From Methanothermobacter sp. K4 (GTDB lineage: Archaea > Methanobacteriota > Methanobacteria > Methanobacteriales > Methanothermobacteraceae), in contig NZ_JAKLTD010000002.1 of the NCBI RefSeq assembly GCF_022014235.1, positions 70,739 through 134,738 of the forward strand: a DNA stretch of 64,000 nt, written 5' to 3'. Shown here in pieces: positions 18,746 to 27,214 of the stretch (positions are counted from its first letter, which is position 1; every line of letters begins with the position of its first letter). A program made the position numbers and the translations under genes. The notes beneath the pieces are model-generated. The model was not told the DNA's origin. It was given only the letters and a program-made list of their open reading frames with translations, and did not search any database.

Positions 18746-19087
18746 GTTTACCTGAATTTATTTCAGGTTAATTTCTATTTTGAATATTTATCCTGTGTAT
18801 GGTTGGAGTTTCCTGCTGACATCATTGGAGAGTTAATTTTTATTTTGAATATTCATCCTGCTTATTTTTTAGGGATATTATTTATTGATTTGGTAAATTT
18901 TCGTTTTTAACCTGGTTTCTTTGTTTTTATATGATTGTATCCTGAAGGTCTTTCACTGCCAGATTCAGGAGAATTTAAAGAGAAAAATTTTTATTACTTT
19001 TCCAGATTTTATATGCTTAAAAGTAATACCTGAATTTTTTTAGTAATTATTAAATACCCTGCTGAGATACATCCACACGGTGATAGA
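18746..19087. other. 342-bp AT-rich gap between the glycosyltransferase and the chelatase operon
   Basis: No convincing ORF is present. The gap holds a 29-bp direct repeat, several T-runs that could terminate the glycosyltransferase transcript, and TATA-like sequence (for example TTTATATGC near 19006) that could start the chelatase operon. Confidence 0.5.
18767..18860. repeat. 29-bp direct repeat, two mismatches
   Basis: The sequence at 18767-18795 (starting GTTAATTTCTATTTTGAATA) recurs at 18832-18860 with two C/T changes, period 65 bp. It is T-rich, so it may duplicate a terminator-like element. Confidence 0.8.
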
Positions 19088-20863
19088 TTGGATACAGCAT
19101 ACTTCCCGTTTACAGCGATCACAGGTCAGGAGACGCTGAAGAAGGCCCTAGTCCTCAACGCAGTAAACCCCACAATAGGCGGCGTCCTGATACGGGGTGA
19201 TAAGGGTACAGGAAAGTCCACTGCAGTAAGAGCCCTGAGTGATATTCTTCCAGAAAGAAACATCGTGGATGGCTGCAGGTTCGGATGTGACCCTGATGGA
19301 TCTGAACTATGCATGGAGTGCCAGGAAAAACTTAAGATGCAGGGAAAACTTCAGGTGAGGTCCGCGAAAATGGAGGTTGTTGACCTTCCTGTCTCGGCAA
19401 CAGAGGACATGGTGGTGGGAACCCTCGACATAAGGAGGGCGCTCCATGAGGGGATAAAGGCCCTTGAACCAGGATTACTTGCAAGGGCCAATGGAAACAT
19501 CCTCTACATCGATGAGGTCAACCTCCTTGATGACCATGTGGTCAACGTGTTGCTTGACGCTGCAGCCATGGGCGTGAACATAGTTGAACGTGAGGGCATA
19601 TCTGTGAGGCACCCCTCAAGGTTCATACTTGCAGGTACCATGAACCCTGAGGAGGGGGACCTCAGGCCCCAGATAATTGACAGATTCGGTTTAAGTGTGG
19701 ATGTTGAGGCCCTCACTGACCCCGATGAGAGGATAAAGGTCATAAAGAGGGTACTTGATTTCCAGGAGGACCCTGAGGCATTCCATTCAAGGTTCAGGAG
19801 AAGGCAGGATGAACTGAGGAGGAGGATAATGGAGGCCCGCAGACTCCTCAGCAGTGTTGAGATGGATGATGATGCGCTCCTCCAGATAGTTGAAATAGCA
19901 TCGGCGCTTGCAATCAGGACCCACAGGGCCGATATCATAACAGCAAGGACAGCGAGAACCCTAGCGGCTTTCAACGGCAGGAAGCGGGTGAATGGGGACG
20001 ACGTTAAGGAGGCGGCACTCCTTGCAATGAAGCACAGACTCAGGCAGCTCCCATTCCAGAGGGAACAGGAACTCTCACAGGAACTCATAGAGGACATCCT
20101 GAACGGGGAATTTGAGGATGACTCTGAGATCGACAGGAACAGGAGACTCCGGAAGGACCTTAAGGTCCCTGACCTCAAGGCCTCTCTTCAGGGCCATGCA
20201 GGGCCGGCTGTTCAGGGCAGAAGGGGGAAGTACGTCCGTGCAAGGGAGAACCCTGAGCCTTCAAGTGTGGCGGTTGATGCCACACTGCGGAGGGCCGCTG
20301 CAGATGGTTCACTGAGGATAGAACCGGAGCACCTCATGGAGAAGATCCGAGTGGGGAAGGCCAGGGCCCTCTACATCATGGTACTTGACACGTCGTCGTC
20401 CATGAGGCTGGAGCGTAAGATAAAATTTGCAAAGACAGTTTCATGGCTTCTGCTCAAGGATTCCTATGAAAAGAGGAACAGGATAGCCCTTATAGCTTTC
20501 AGGGGTTACGATGCCACGGTTGTGGCTGAACCAACATCCCGTCTGGAGGCTGTTGAGGAGGCACTTGAGGGCCTTAAGGCCGGCGGCAGAACACCCCTTA
20601 CACCGGCACTGAAACTGGCAGCGGAGGTCTCAAAATCCGCCGATGAGGAGGCATGCACGGCTGTTGTTATCTCGGATGGACGCTGCAACGTGTTCATAAA
20701 CTCCAACCTTGAGGAGGACCTCAGAATGCTTGAAGGGGAGATTGGTAACATGAAGATTGTATTTGTAAACGCTGAGCCTGAGAAGAGGAGCCTGGGTATA
20801 CTTGAGGATATGGCCTCCAGGTTCAATTCGGAGATATTCTACCTTGATGATATAATTATCTAG
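19088..20863 (+). CDS. Chelatase ATPase/von Willebrand subunit (ChlI-ChlD type fusion)
   Basis: The 591-residue protein joins the two small subunits of the magnesium/cobalt chelatase type. It has an AAA+ module with Walker [10 protein letters not shown] (~residues 36-44), four cysteines at ~60-78 ([18 protein letters not shown]), and Walker [14 protein letters not shown] (~139). A linker follows, then a C-terminal von Willebrand A domain with the metal-ion-dependent adhesion motif DTSSSM (~435) and the [11 protein letters not shown] segment. Such subunits drive ATP-dependent metal insertion into a tetrapyrrole by the CobN/ChlH subunit, encoded last in this operon. A GGTGAT site precedes the TTG start. 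The metal and the tetrapyrrole are not shown by the sequence. Confidence 0.88.
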   Translation: MDTAYFPFTAITGQETLKKALVLNAVNPTIGGVLIRGDKGTGKSTAVRALSDILPERNIVDGCRFGCDPDGSELCMECQEKLKMQGKLQVRSAKMEVVDLPVSATEDMVVGTLDIRRALHEGIKALEPGLLARANGNILYIDEVNLLDDHVVNVLLDAAAMGVNIVEREGISVRHPSRFILAGTMNPEEGDLRPQIIDRFGLSVDVEALTDPDERIKVIKRVLDFQEDPEAFHSRFRRRQDELRRRIMEARRLLSSVEMDDDALLQIVEIASALAIRTHRADIITARTARTLAAFNGRKRVNGDDVKEAALLAMKHRLRQLPFQREQELSQELIEDILNGEFEDDSEIDRNRRLRKDLKVPDLKASLQGHAGPAVQGRRGKYVRARENPEPSSVAVDATLRRAAADGSLRIEPEHLMEKIRVGKARALYIMVLDTSSSMRLERKIKFAKTVSWLLLKDSYEKRNRIALIAFRGYDATVVAEPTSRLEAVEEALEGLKAGGRTPLTPALKLAAEVSKSADEEACTAVVISDGRCNVFINSNLEEDLRMLEGEIGNMKIVFVNAEPEKRSLGILEDMASRFNSEIFYLDDIII

Positions 20864-20875
20864 GGAGGTGCTAGC

Positions 20876-21430
20876 TTGTTTAAGCTTAGGAGTTTCACAA
20901 CATCTGACCTCACATTTCTGGGTCTCATAATAGCACTCATGTACATCGTGCAGACGGTGACCATCCTTGGTATCTCTGCAATTACACCCGTGGACGCCCT
21001 CAAGTCCATTGTATCGGCATTCTTTGTATGCATAGTTATAAGCATAGGACTTGCCGGCGTGGGGAAGGTGGGGACATTCACCATCATAGGCCTTGTGAAT
21101 GGGATCATATGCGGCTTTATAATGCCTGCCTTCCTCCCGCTTTTGCCTGCGACCTTCCTGGGGGGCCTTGCAGGTGATATTGCTGCTGGAGGTTTCTACG
21201 GCGGTTACTCATCCAGGAACTCCCTTCTCCTTGGCTGTGGTGCTGCCAAGTTCACAGAGACCATTGTGATCCTCACCGTGCCATTCCTCTTTGGATTTGC
21301 AAATTTCATGCTGGCACCCCTCCTGATCATCGCATCAGCCTTACTGGTGGCTGTTCTAGGAGTGCTCGGGGCACTGGTGGGTTATGGAATCGTAACGGAA
21401 CTCAGAAAGGCGGGGGCAATGAAGCAGTAA
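20876..21430 (+). CDS. ECF transporter substrate-binding (S) component, MptD/Trep_Strep-like
   Basis: This 184-residue protein is made of about five or six hydrophobic helices and begins SFTTSDLTFLGLIIALMYIV, with a glycine-rich GGLAGDIAAGGFYGGYSSRNS segment. Size and position directly before ECF T and A genes fit the integral S component of an energy-coupling-factor importer, which binds a vitamin, metal or cofactor precursor. The TTG start has a strong GGAGGTG site 12 bp after the chelatase gene. Being between two chelatase subunits, its substrate may be a tetrapyrrole, a corrinoid precursor or the chelated metal; this is inference. Confidence 0.75.
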   Translation: MFKLRSFTTSDLTFLGLIIALMYIVQTVTILGISAITPVDALKSIVSAFFVCIVISIGLAGVGKVGTFTIIGLVNGIICGFIMPAFLPLLPATFLGGLAGDIAAGGFYGGYSSRNSLLLGCGAAKFTETIVILTVPFLFGFANFMLAPLLIIASALLVAVLGVLGALVGYGIVTELRKAGAMKQ

Positions 21431-21442
21431 TTCAGGCGGGAT

Positions 21443-22204
21443 ATGATGGACCTTAACAGGGTTTTCTCTCCATTCACCACCACGGAGACAGGATTTTTCG
21501 GTGAGATAAATCCCCTATCAAAAATCATGATCATGCTTCTTGCAGTGGCATTCTCTGTGCTGATATCCAGACTCTGGGTCCTGGTGGTGCTGGGGGCTAT
21601 TTTCACGGGGCTCCTGGCATCTTCAGGCTCCCTCAGGGCCGCAACCCCATTCCTTTCATTCATCGCATTCTTCTGGGTGCTCTCAGTGGTTGCAGTATTC
21701 TTAACGTCAGGTGACATGGAATACGCCATCGGGTTTCTCGGCCCCTTCTTTGCAAGGTTCTTCATCCTGGTGGCCGCCGGCTTATTCTTCGCATTCACAA
21801 CATCACCACGCAGCCTTGCAGAGGCCCTGAGGTCCCTCCACATTCCTGGGGAGATTGTATTCACGCTCACAGTGGCCCTCAGGTACATCCCGGCCCTCGC
21901 AGTTGAGGCTTCATCAATATGGGATTCCCTAAAACTGAGACTCAACGCCTCAGGTCTGTCGCTGGCAAGAAGACCGTCCCTCATCTACCGTGGCCTCATA
22001 ATACCACTAATCATAAGGGTTGTCAAGATCTCAGATGAGGTTGCTGTTGCAGCCGAGACAAGGGCCTTCAACCCCCGGAGGGTGGCAGGGGGTAAGATGA
22101 CCTTCAGTTACAGGGATGCTGTGTTCCTTCTGGTCTCTGGAGCCATCTTCACGTTACTTGGATTGATCAGCGGGGGTGGTTCAGCTGTATGCGGTCTCAT
22201 TTGA
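21443..22204 (+). CDS. ecfT: ECF transporter transmembrane (T) component
   Basis: The 253-residue membrane protein shows the EcfT/CbiQ pattern: N-terminal FFGEINPLSKIMIMLL, several helices, then the cytoplasmic coupling segment (SLAEALRSLHIPGEIVFTLTVALRYIPALAVEASSIWDSLKLR, ~residues 120-165) and AAETRAFNP (~200), which correspond to the coupling helices that contact the ATPases. ATG ATG stands at 21443/21446; either may be used. The 3' end overlaps the ATPase gene by 29 bp, implying translational coupling. Confidence 0.85.
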   Translation: MMDLNRVFSPFTTTETGFFGEINPLSKIMIMLLAVAFSVLISRLWVLVVLGAIFTGLLASSGSLRAATPFLSFIAFFWVLSVVAVFLTSGDMEYAIGFLGPFFARFFILVAAGLFFAFTTSPRSLAEALRSLHIPGEIVFTLTVALRYIPALAVEASSIWDSLKLRLNASGLSLARRPSLIYRGLIIPLIIRVVKISDEVAVAAETRAFNPRRVAGGKMTFSYRDAVFLLVSGAIFTLLGLISGGGSAVCGLI

Positions 22205-23576
22205 GGATGTGAGCTACACCTACCCTAACCAGAAGCAGCATGCCGTCAGGGATGTTGACCTCAGAATTAAGAGGGGGGAGGCTGTGTTCATCACAGGGAG
22301 GAGTGGCAGTGGAAAGTCCACCCTTGCACGGGCAATCACGGCTGTGGTGCCCTCCATAATGGGAGGGGACCTTAAGGGGACCGTGATGGTGAATGGCAGG
22401 GACACATCTGATCTCCAGGTTAGGGAACTTGCAGCAGATGTGGGATACGTCTTCCAGAACCCTGAATCACAGTTCTTCACCCTTAGCGTCAATGATGAGG
22501 TCTCCCTTGGACCCGAGAACCTTGAACTCCCTGACGTTGATGAGAGGGTGGGGGAGGCCCTCAGTATGGTTGGACTGGAACATAAACGGTATGAGAGCGT
22601 CTTCAGACTTTCAGATGGGGAGAAACAGAGGGTTGCAATAGCCTCACAGCTTTCAATGTCCCCTGAGATCCTCCTCATGGATGAGCCAACGTCCAGCCTT
22701 GACCGTAAGGCAACGGATGACCTCTTTGATGTACTCCAGAGAATGCGGGATAGGACCCTGATACTCATAGACCACAGGACCTACAGGGTTCCTGATGTAT
22801 TTGACCGTGTAATTGTTATGGATGAGGGCTCTGTGGTGGAGGACACTGACACAGATGCACTCATGGACCCTGATTTCAGGGATAAATACGGCCTGAGATC
22901 CCCTGATGTAAGTTTCAGTTTCAGATCCACAGAAAGGAAGGGTAAACCTGTTCTCAGGGTTTCGGATCTCGCCTACACCCATGGTGATGACTTCAGCTTA
23001 ACCGGTATAAACCTTGAGCTCAGGGAGGGTGAGGTGCTGGGGGTAACTGGACCCAACGGCTCCGGGAAAACAACTCTTGCAAGGCTGATCGCGGGGATCC
23101 TGAAACCTGACAGAGGATTCATTGAGGCTGATGGTGGGACCGGTCTTGTCATGCAGGACCCCGACCACCAGCTCTTCATGGACACCGTTGAGGGGGAGCT
23201 GACCTTTGGTGTGGATGATTACAGGAGCAGGGACCTTGAGGGTGTCCTGAGGACCATGAACCTCCATCATCTAAGGGAAAGGCACCCCCATTCACTCAGC
23301 GGCGGTGAAAAACGGAGGACAGTCATATCAGCGTATATATTCAGAAAACCCGGGGTCCTCGTACTGGATGAGCCGACAACCGGTATGGACCTTGATAACA
23401 TGAAGAGACTCGCCCGGTGGATAGGTAAACTCAGGGCTGAGGGAATATCCCTCATAGTGATATCACATGACCTTGAGTTCCTTGAAATGGTTGCAGACAA
23501 TCTGTTCTCAATGGATAATGGCAATGGCCTGAGGTGGTTAAATGAAGAGGATACTTGCAGTTACCACGATAAATAA
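22176..23576 (+). CDS. ecfA: ECF transporter double ATPase (A-A' fused)
   Basis: The 466-residue protein contains two complete ABC ATPase domains in one chain: Walker A GRSGSGKST (~residue 36) and GPNGSGKTT (~285), signatures LSDGEKQRVAI and LSGGEKRRTVI, and Walker B ILLMDEPTSSLD and VLVLDEPTTGMD. ECF importers usually use two ATPase genes (EcfA1/A2); here they are fused. The first signature has Asp in place of the second Gly, so the two sites may not be equal. The GTG start inside ecfT is uncertain. The 3' end overlaps the CobN-like gene by 35 bp. Confidence 0.88.
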   Translation: MVQLYAVSFEDVSYTYPNQKQHAVRDVDLRIKRGEAVFITGRSGSGKSTLARAITAVVPSIMGGDLKGTVMVNGRDTSDLQVRELAADVGYVFQNPESQFFTLSVNDEVSLGPENLELPDVDERVGEALSMVGLEHKRYESVFRLSDGEKQRVAIASQLSMSPEILLMDEPTSSLDRKATDDLFDVLQRMRDRTLILIDHRTYRVPDVFDRVIVMDEGSVVEDTDTDALMDPDFRDKYGLRSPDVSFSFRSTERKGKPVLRVSDLAYTHGDDFSLTGINLELREGEVLGVTGPNGSGKTTLARLIAGILKPDRGFIEADGGTGLVMQDPDHQLFMDTVEGELTFGVDDYRSRDLEGVLRTMNLHHLRERHPHSLSGGEKRRTVISAYIFRKPGVLVLDEPTTGMDLDNMKRLARWIGKLRAEGISLIVISHDLEFLEMVADNLFSMDNGNGLRWLNEEDTCSYHDK

Positions 23577-26500
23577 CACAGCCTCACTCAAGGAGGCCCT
23601 CATGAAGATAAGGGATAAACATGGGGACATCGTCAGCATAAAGAAGGTATATCTGGAGAGGTACGAGGACCCCTCTGTCCCCCTGGACGAGCTTGAGAGG
23701 GACGTTGAAGAGGCAGATGTGGTGCTTGTGGATATAAGGGGAAACGAGAGGATAGGCCGGGAACTTCCAGGTATCCTTGAGGGAAGGGATAAAACCGTCA
23801 TAACCCTCGTCTGGGGAAGCAACCACATACTCTCCCTCACATCAATGGGGCGTCTGGATCTAGGAAGACTCGTTGAACTGGCCCCTGATAGAATCGACTC
23901 AATGGTGAGGTCAAGGGACACCCGGGAGATCCTGAGGATAGGTGGTTCAGATGAGATCAGGGATGACCTTGAGAACTGGTTCAGGATAATGGACTACTAT
24001 GGGGGTGGCGACCCTGATAACCTCATGAACATGATCCTCTTCATTCTTGACGCATATACTGACCTGGAGGTCCCCCATGATGACCCTGTGGAGATGCCAG
24101 CATACGGCCTCTACCTCCCGTTCAGGGGATTCTACACTGACATTGAATCATACCGGAGGGCATCAAAATTTGACCCGGACCTCCCAACGGTGGGAATGCT
24201 CTTCTACTCGGGGATGCACTTTGATGATACAAGGCCACTGGTTGAGGAGCTCTATTGGAGGCTGCACGGGGAGGTAAACTGTACCATCGTTTTCTCGGAT
24301 GTTGAAAACAATCTGAGGGCCCTGGAGGAGTACATGGGTGATGTGGACCTCTTCGTCAACATGCAGTACTTTCAGCTCAACGGGGGGCCCCTGGGAGGCG
24401 ACCCTGAAGCAACCAGGGAACTCCTCAGGAGGATAAACGCACCATACCTCATCTGTCTGAGGGGCTACGAGACAGACCTTGATGAGTGGGAGGGGGACCT
24501 GAACGGCCTGAACCCAATGGAGGTGGTCCTGGGGGTGACACTACCTGAACTGGACGGGGGATTCGAGCCTGTTTTCACTGCAGGTATGAGGACCCTTGAT
24601 GACCCGGACCTCGGTGAGGTGAGGGTGGTTGAGGTTGTACCTGAGCGGATGGATAAATTTGCAGCACGCATCAGAAACTGGCTGAAGCTCAGAAGCAGAA
24701 AAAACCATGATAAAAGGCTGGCCATTATCATCTACGACTACCCTCCAGGAGAGGCGAACCTTGGAAGCGCAGGGTACCTTGATGTCCTTGAAAGCCTCGA
24801 GAGGTTCCTCCAGAGACTCCATGAGAATGGTTACAGCGTCAGACTCCCTGAAGAGGCCCTGAAGGACATGATAATGGCTGAGGGTCTCATAAACAGCCCA
24901 TCATACCTCCAGTGTGGGGGTGTGAGGCTTCCAGCGGACCAGTACATTGAATGGTTCAGGGAACTCCCCGACGAGCTAAAGAGTGAAATATGTGCCACAT
25001 GGGGAGAACCGCCAGGGGATGTGATGGTTGATGGTGATGACATAATGATCCCTGTGGTTGAACTCGGCTCTGTTTACCTCTGCATACAGCCGTCAAGGGG
25101 ACTCATGGACGCCAATGGATATCACAGCCGTAACATGCCACCACACCACCAGTACCTGGCATTCTACCTCTACCTCCAGTCCCTTGAACCTGATGCCGTG
25201 GTGCACTTCGGGATGCACGGGACACTGGAATTTCTCCCTGGAAAGGAGACGGCACTCGGGGATAAATGCTACCCCGACCTCCTCATCGGGGACCTGCCAA
25301 ACATATACCTTTACTGGGCTGGAAACACCTCGGAGTCAACCATAGCCAGGAGAAGATCCTATGCACTCCCCATATCCCATGCATCACCACCATTCATGGC
25401 CTCTGACCTTTACGGGGAATACCAGAACCTTGAAGAACTCATAGGGGAGTGGCATGAGGTGGGGGGTGAGGAGTTAAGGGAGAGGATAGAGCTGGAGGCA
25501 TCCAGACTCAACCTCAAAGGTGATATGGGCGAGATTGAATCAGAGATATTCAGGATGAAGAGGCGCCTCATCCCCAGGGGGCTTCATGTCATTGACACAG
25601 AGTGGAGCATTGATGATCTGGCAGCCTACCTCATGGGGGTCCTCAGGTTTGAGAGGAAGTACCCATCCATACACTCAATGGTCGCAGAGAGGATGGGGGT
25701 TAACTACAGTGAGGTTAAGGACACCGCAGCAGGTTGGAAAGTTGAGGAGAGGGCACTGAAGGTACTGAAGGATATACTCCTTGGGAAGGATGTGGATCTC
25801 CCTGCTGATTATGTTGAATGGGTCAGAGGTTTATCAGAAAGGTGCGACTTCACAGGGGAAACAGAATCCCTTCTTGAGGCCCTCTCAGGTAATTATGTCC
25901 CACCAGGGAGGGGCGGGGACCCTGTGAGGGACCCTGAGACCTACCCCACAGGGTATGCCATGTATGCCTTCGATCCAGTGAAGATACCCACATCATCTGC
26001 AGAGGCCAGGGGGAGGCTGGCTGCAGAGCTGCTCCTCAGGGACCACCTTGAGAGGCATGGAAGGTACCCTGAAACCGTTGCAGTTGTTCTATGGGGATTT
26101 GAAACCCTGAAGACCGGCGGTGAGACCATCTCAATGATCCTTGAACTTCTGGGTGTCCGCATAAACAGGAAGTATGGCCCCTGGGCAAAGAACATAGAGG
26201 TGATACCCCTGGAGGAGCTTGGAAGGCCAAGGGTGGATGTAATTGTTAACATATGCGGTATATTCAGGGACACCCTGGGAAGCCAGATCGAGCTGCTAAA
26301 CAGGGCTTTTAAGGCGGTTGCAAACATTGATGAGGACCCTGAGGACAACCACATCCTGAAGCACAACCTTGAGGATGGGCCGGTTAAGGTTCCCGCAAGG
26401 ATATTTGGACCGGCACCATCAGAGTATGCAAGCACACTACCGGAACTCATCGATGACGGAAGCTGGGGCTCTGAGGATGAACTTGCATCCACCTACATGG

Positions 26501-27096
26501 GGGAGATGTGTTACGCCCACCTCCCCGGCGGTGTCAGGGAGGCCGGGGATGAGTTCAGAAGGAACCTCCAGAGGGTTGAGGTGGTGGCCCAGGAGAGGGA
26601 CAACGTGGAGTACGAGGTGACCGACCTCGACCACTACTATGAATTCATGGGTGGCCTTACATCATCCATCAGGAGCCTCGGGGGCTCATGCAGGGTGAGG
26701 GTTGTGGACTCAACAGAGGACGAGCTCTACGTTGAGGGCCTCGAAGATGTCATAGGTAGGGCTGTAAGGTGCAGGGTCCTCAACCCGCGCTGGCTTGACG
26801 GAATGCTGGCCCATGATTATCACGGGGCGAAGAACATCAAGGACCGGGTGGAGCACCTCCTGGGCTTCTCAGCCACGACCGGGGCCGTGGAGAACTGGGT
26901 ATATGATGATGTTGCAGAAACACTGATACTTGACGATGAGATGAGGAGAAGGATCACAGAGAACAACCCCTTTGCAGCGGTCCGGATGGGTGAGATACTC
27001 CTTGAAACGGCTGAGAGGGGCTACTGGGACGCATCGGATGATGTGATTGAGAGGATAAGGGAGATGGTTCTCAACATTGAATATGAACTTGAGTAG
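23542..27096 (+). CDS. cobN: CobN/ChlH-type large chelatase subunit
   Basis: The 1184-residue protein matches the CobN/magnesium chelatase H family, the subunit that binds the tetrapyrrole and the metal during insertion. Recognisable segments are DAVVHFGMHGTLEFLPGK (~residues 550-570), PHHQYLAFYLYLQ just before it, YGPWAKNIEVIPLEELGRPRVDVIVNICGIFRD (~870-905), and the C-terminal HDYHGAKNIKDRVEHLLGFSATTGAVENWVYD (~1090-1125). Length is typical. The ATG at 23542 has a GAGGTGGTT site inside ecfA. Together with the ChlI/D-type subunit at 19088 it would form a complete ATP-driven chelatase. Corrin cobaltochelation is the usual label, but methanogens also have class II chelatases, so the real substrate is open. 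Confidence 0.88.
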   Translation: MKRILAVTTINNTASLKEALMKIRDKHGDIVSIKKVYLERYEDPSVPLDELERDVEEADVVLVDIRGNERIGRELPGILEGRDKTVITLVWGSNHILSLTSMGRLDLGRLVELAPDRIDSMVRSRDTREILRIGGSDEIRDDLENWFRIMDYYGGGDPDNLMNMILFILDAYTDLEVPHDDPVEMPAYGLYLPFRGFYTDIESYRRASKFDPDLPTVGMLFYSGMHFDDTRPLVEELYWRLHGEVNCTIVFSDVENNLRALEEYMGDVDLFVNMQYFQLNGGPLGGDPEATRELLRRINAPYLICLRGYETDLDEWEGDLNGLNPMEVVLGVTLPELDGGFEPVFTAGMRTLDDPDLGEVRVVEVVPERMDKFAARIRNWLKLRSRKNHDKRLAIIIYDYPPGEANLGSAGYLDVLESLERFLQRLHENGYSVRLPEEALKDMIMAEGLINSPSYLQCGGVRLPADQYIEWFRELPDELKSEICATWGEPPGDVMVDGDDIMIPVVELGSVYLCIQPSRGLMDANGYHSRNMPPHHQYLAFYLYLQSLEPDAVVHFGMHGTLEFLPGKETALGDKCYPDLLIGDLPNIYLYWAGNTSESTIARRRSYALPISHASPPFMASDLYGEYQNLEELIGEWHEVGGEELRERIELEASRLNLKGDMGEIESEIFRMKRRLIPRGLHVIDTEWSIDDLAAYLMGVLRFERKYPSIHSMVAERMGVNYSEVKDTAAGWKVEERALKVLKDILLGKDVDLPADYVEWVRGLSERCDFTGETESLLEALSGNYVPPGRGGDPVRDPETYPTGYAMYAFDPVKIPTSSAEARGRLAAELLLRDHLERHGRYPETVAVVLWGFETLKTGGETISMILELLGVRINRKYGPWAKNIEVIPLEELGRPRVDVIVNICGIFRDTLGSQIELLNRAFKAVANIDEDPEDNHILKHNLEDGPVKVPARIFGPAPSEYASTLPELIDDGSWGSEDELASTYMGEMCYAHLPGGVREAGDEFRRNLQRVEVVAQERDNVEYEVTDLDHYYEFMGGLTSSIRSLGGSCRVRVVDSTEDELYVEGLEDVIGRAVRCRVLNPRWLDGMLAHDYHGAKNIKDRVEHLLGFSATTGAVENWVYDDVAETLILDDEMRRRITENNPFAAVRMGEILLETAERGYWDASDDVIERIREMVLNIEYELE

Positions 27097-27182
27097 CGGC
27101 TTCGTAAACAGCTTCATTATTATCTGGAGGGGAGTCAGAAGTTCATTAATGTATCTTCTCATTTTTGTTTAACATAAAAGGT

Positions 27183-27190
27183 TTAATATA
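27183..27190 (+). promoter_or_regulatory. TATA box for a probably leaderless kinase mRNA
   Basis: TTAATATA at 27183-27190 lies about 25-30 bp before the ATG at 27215, so transcription should begin at or within a few bases of the start codon. No SD-like sequence lies between. This suggests a leaderless message, unlike most genes in the window. Confidence 0.4.
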
Positions 27191-27214
27191 CCAAGAAATG
27201 CAATACATATATAC

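Noticed and set aside
18746..19087. Cobalamin or other riboswitch before the chelatase operon
   Set aside because: The gap is AT-rich and lacks recognisable B12-box-like sequence; such riboswitches are also not expected in archaea.
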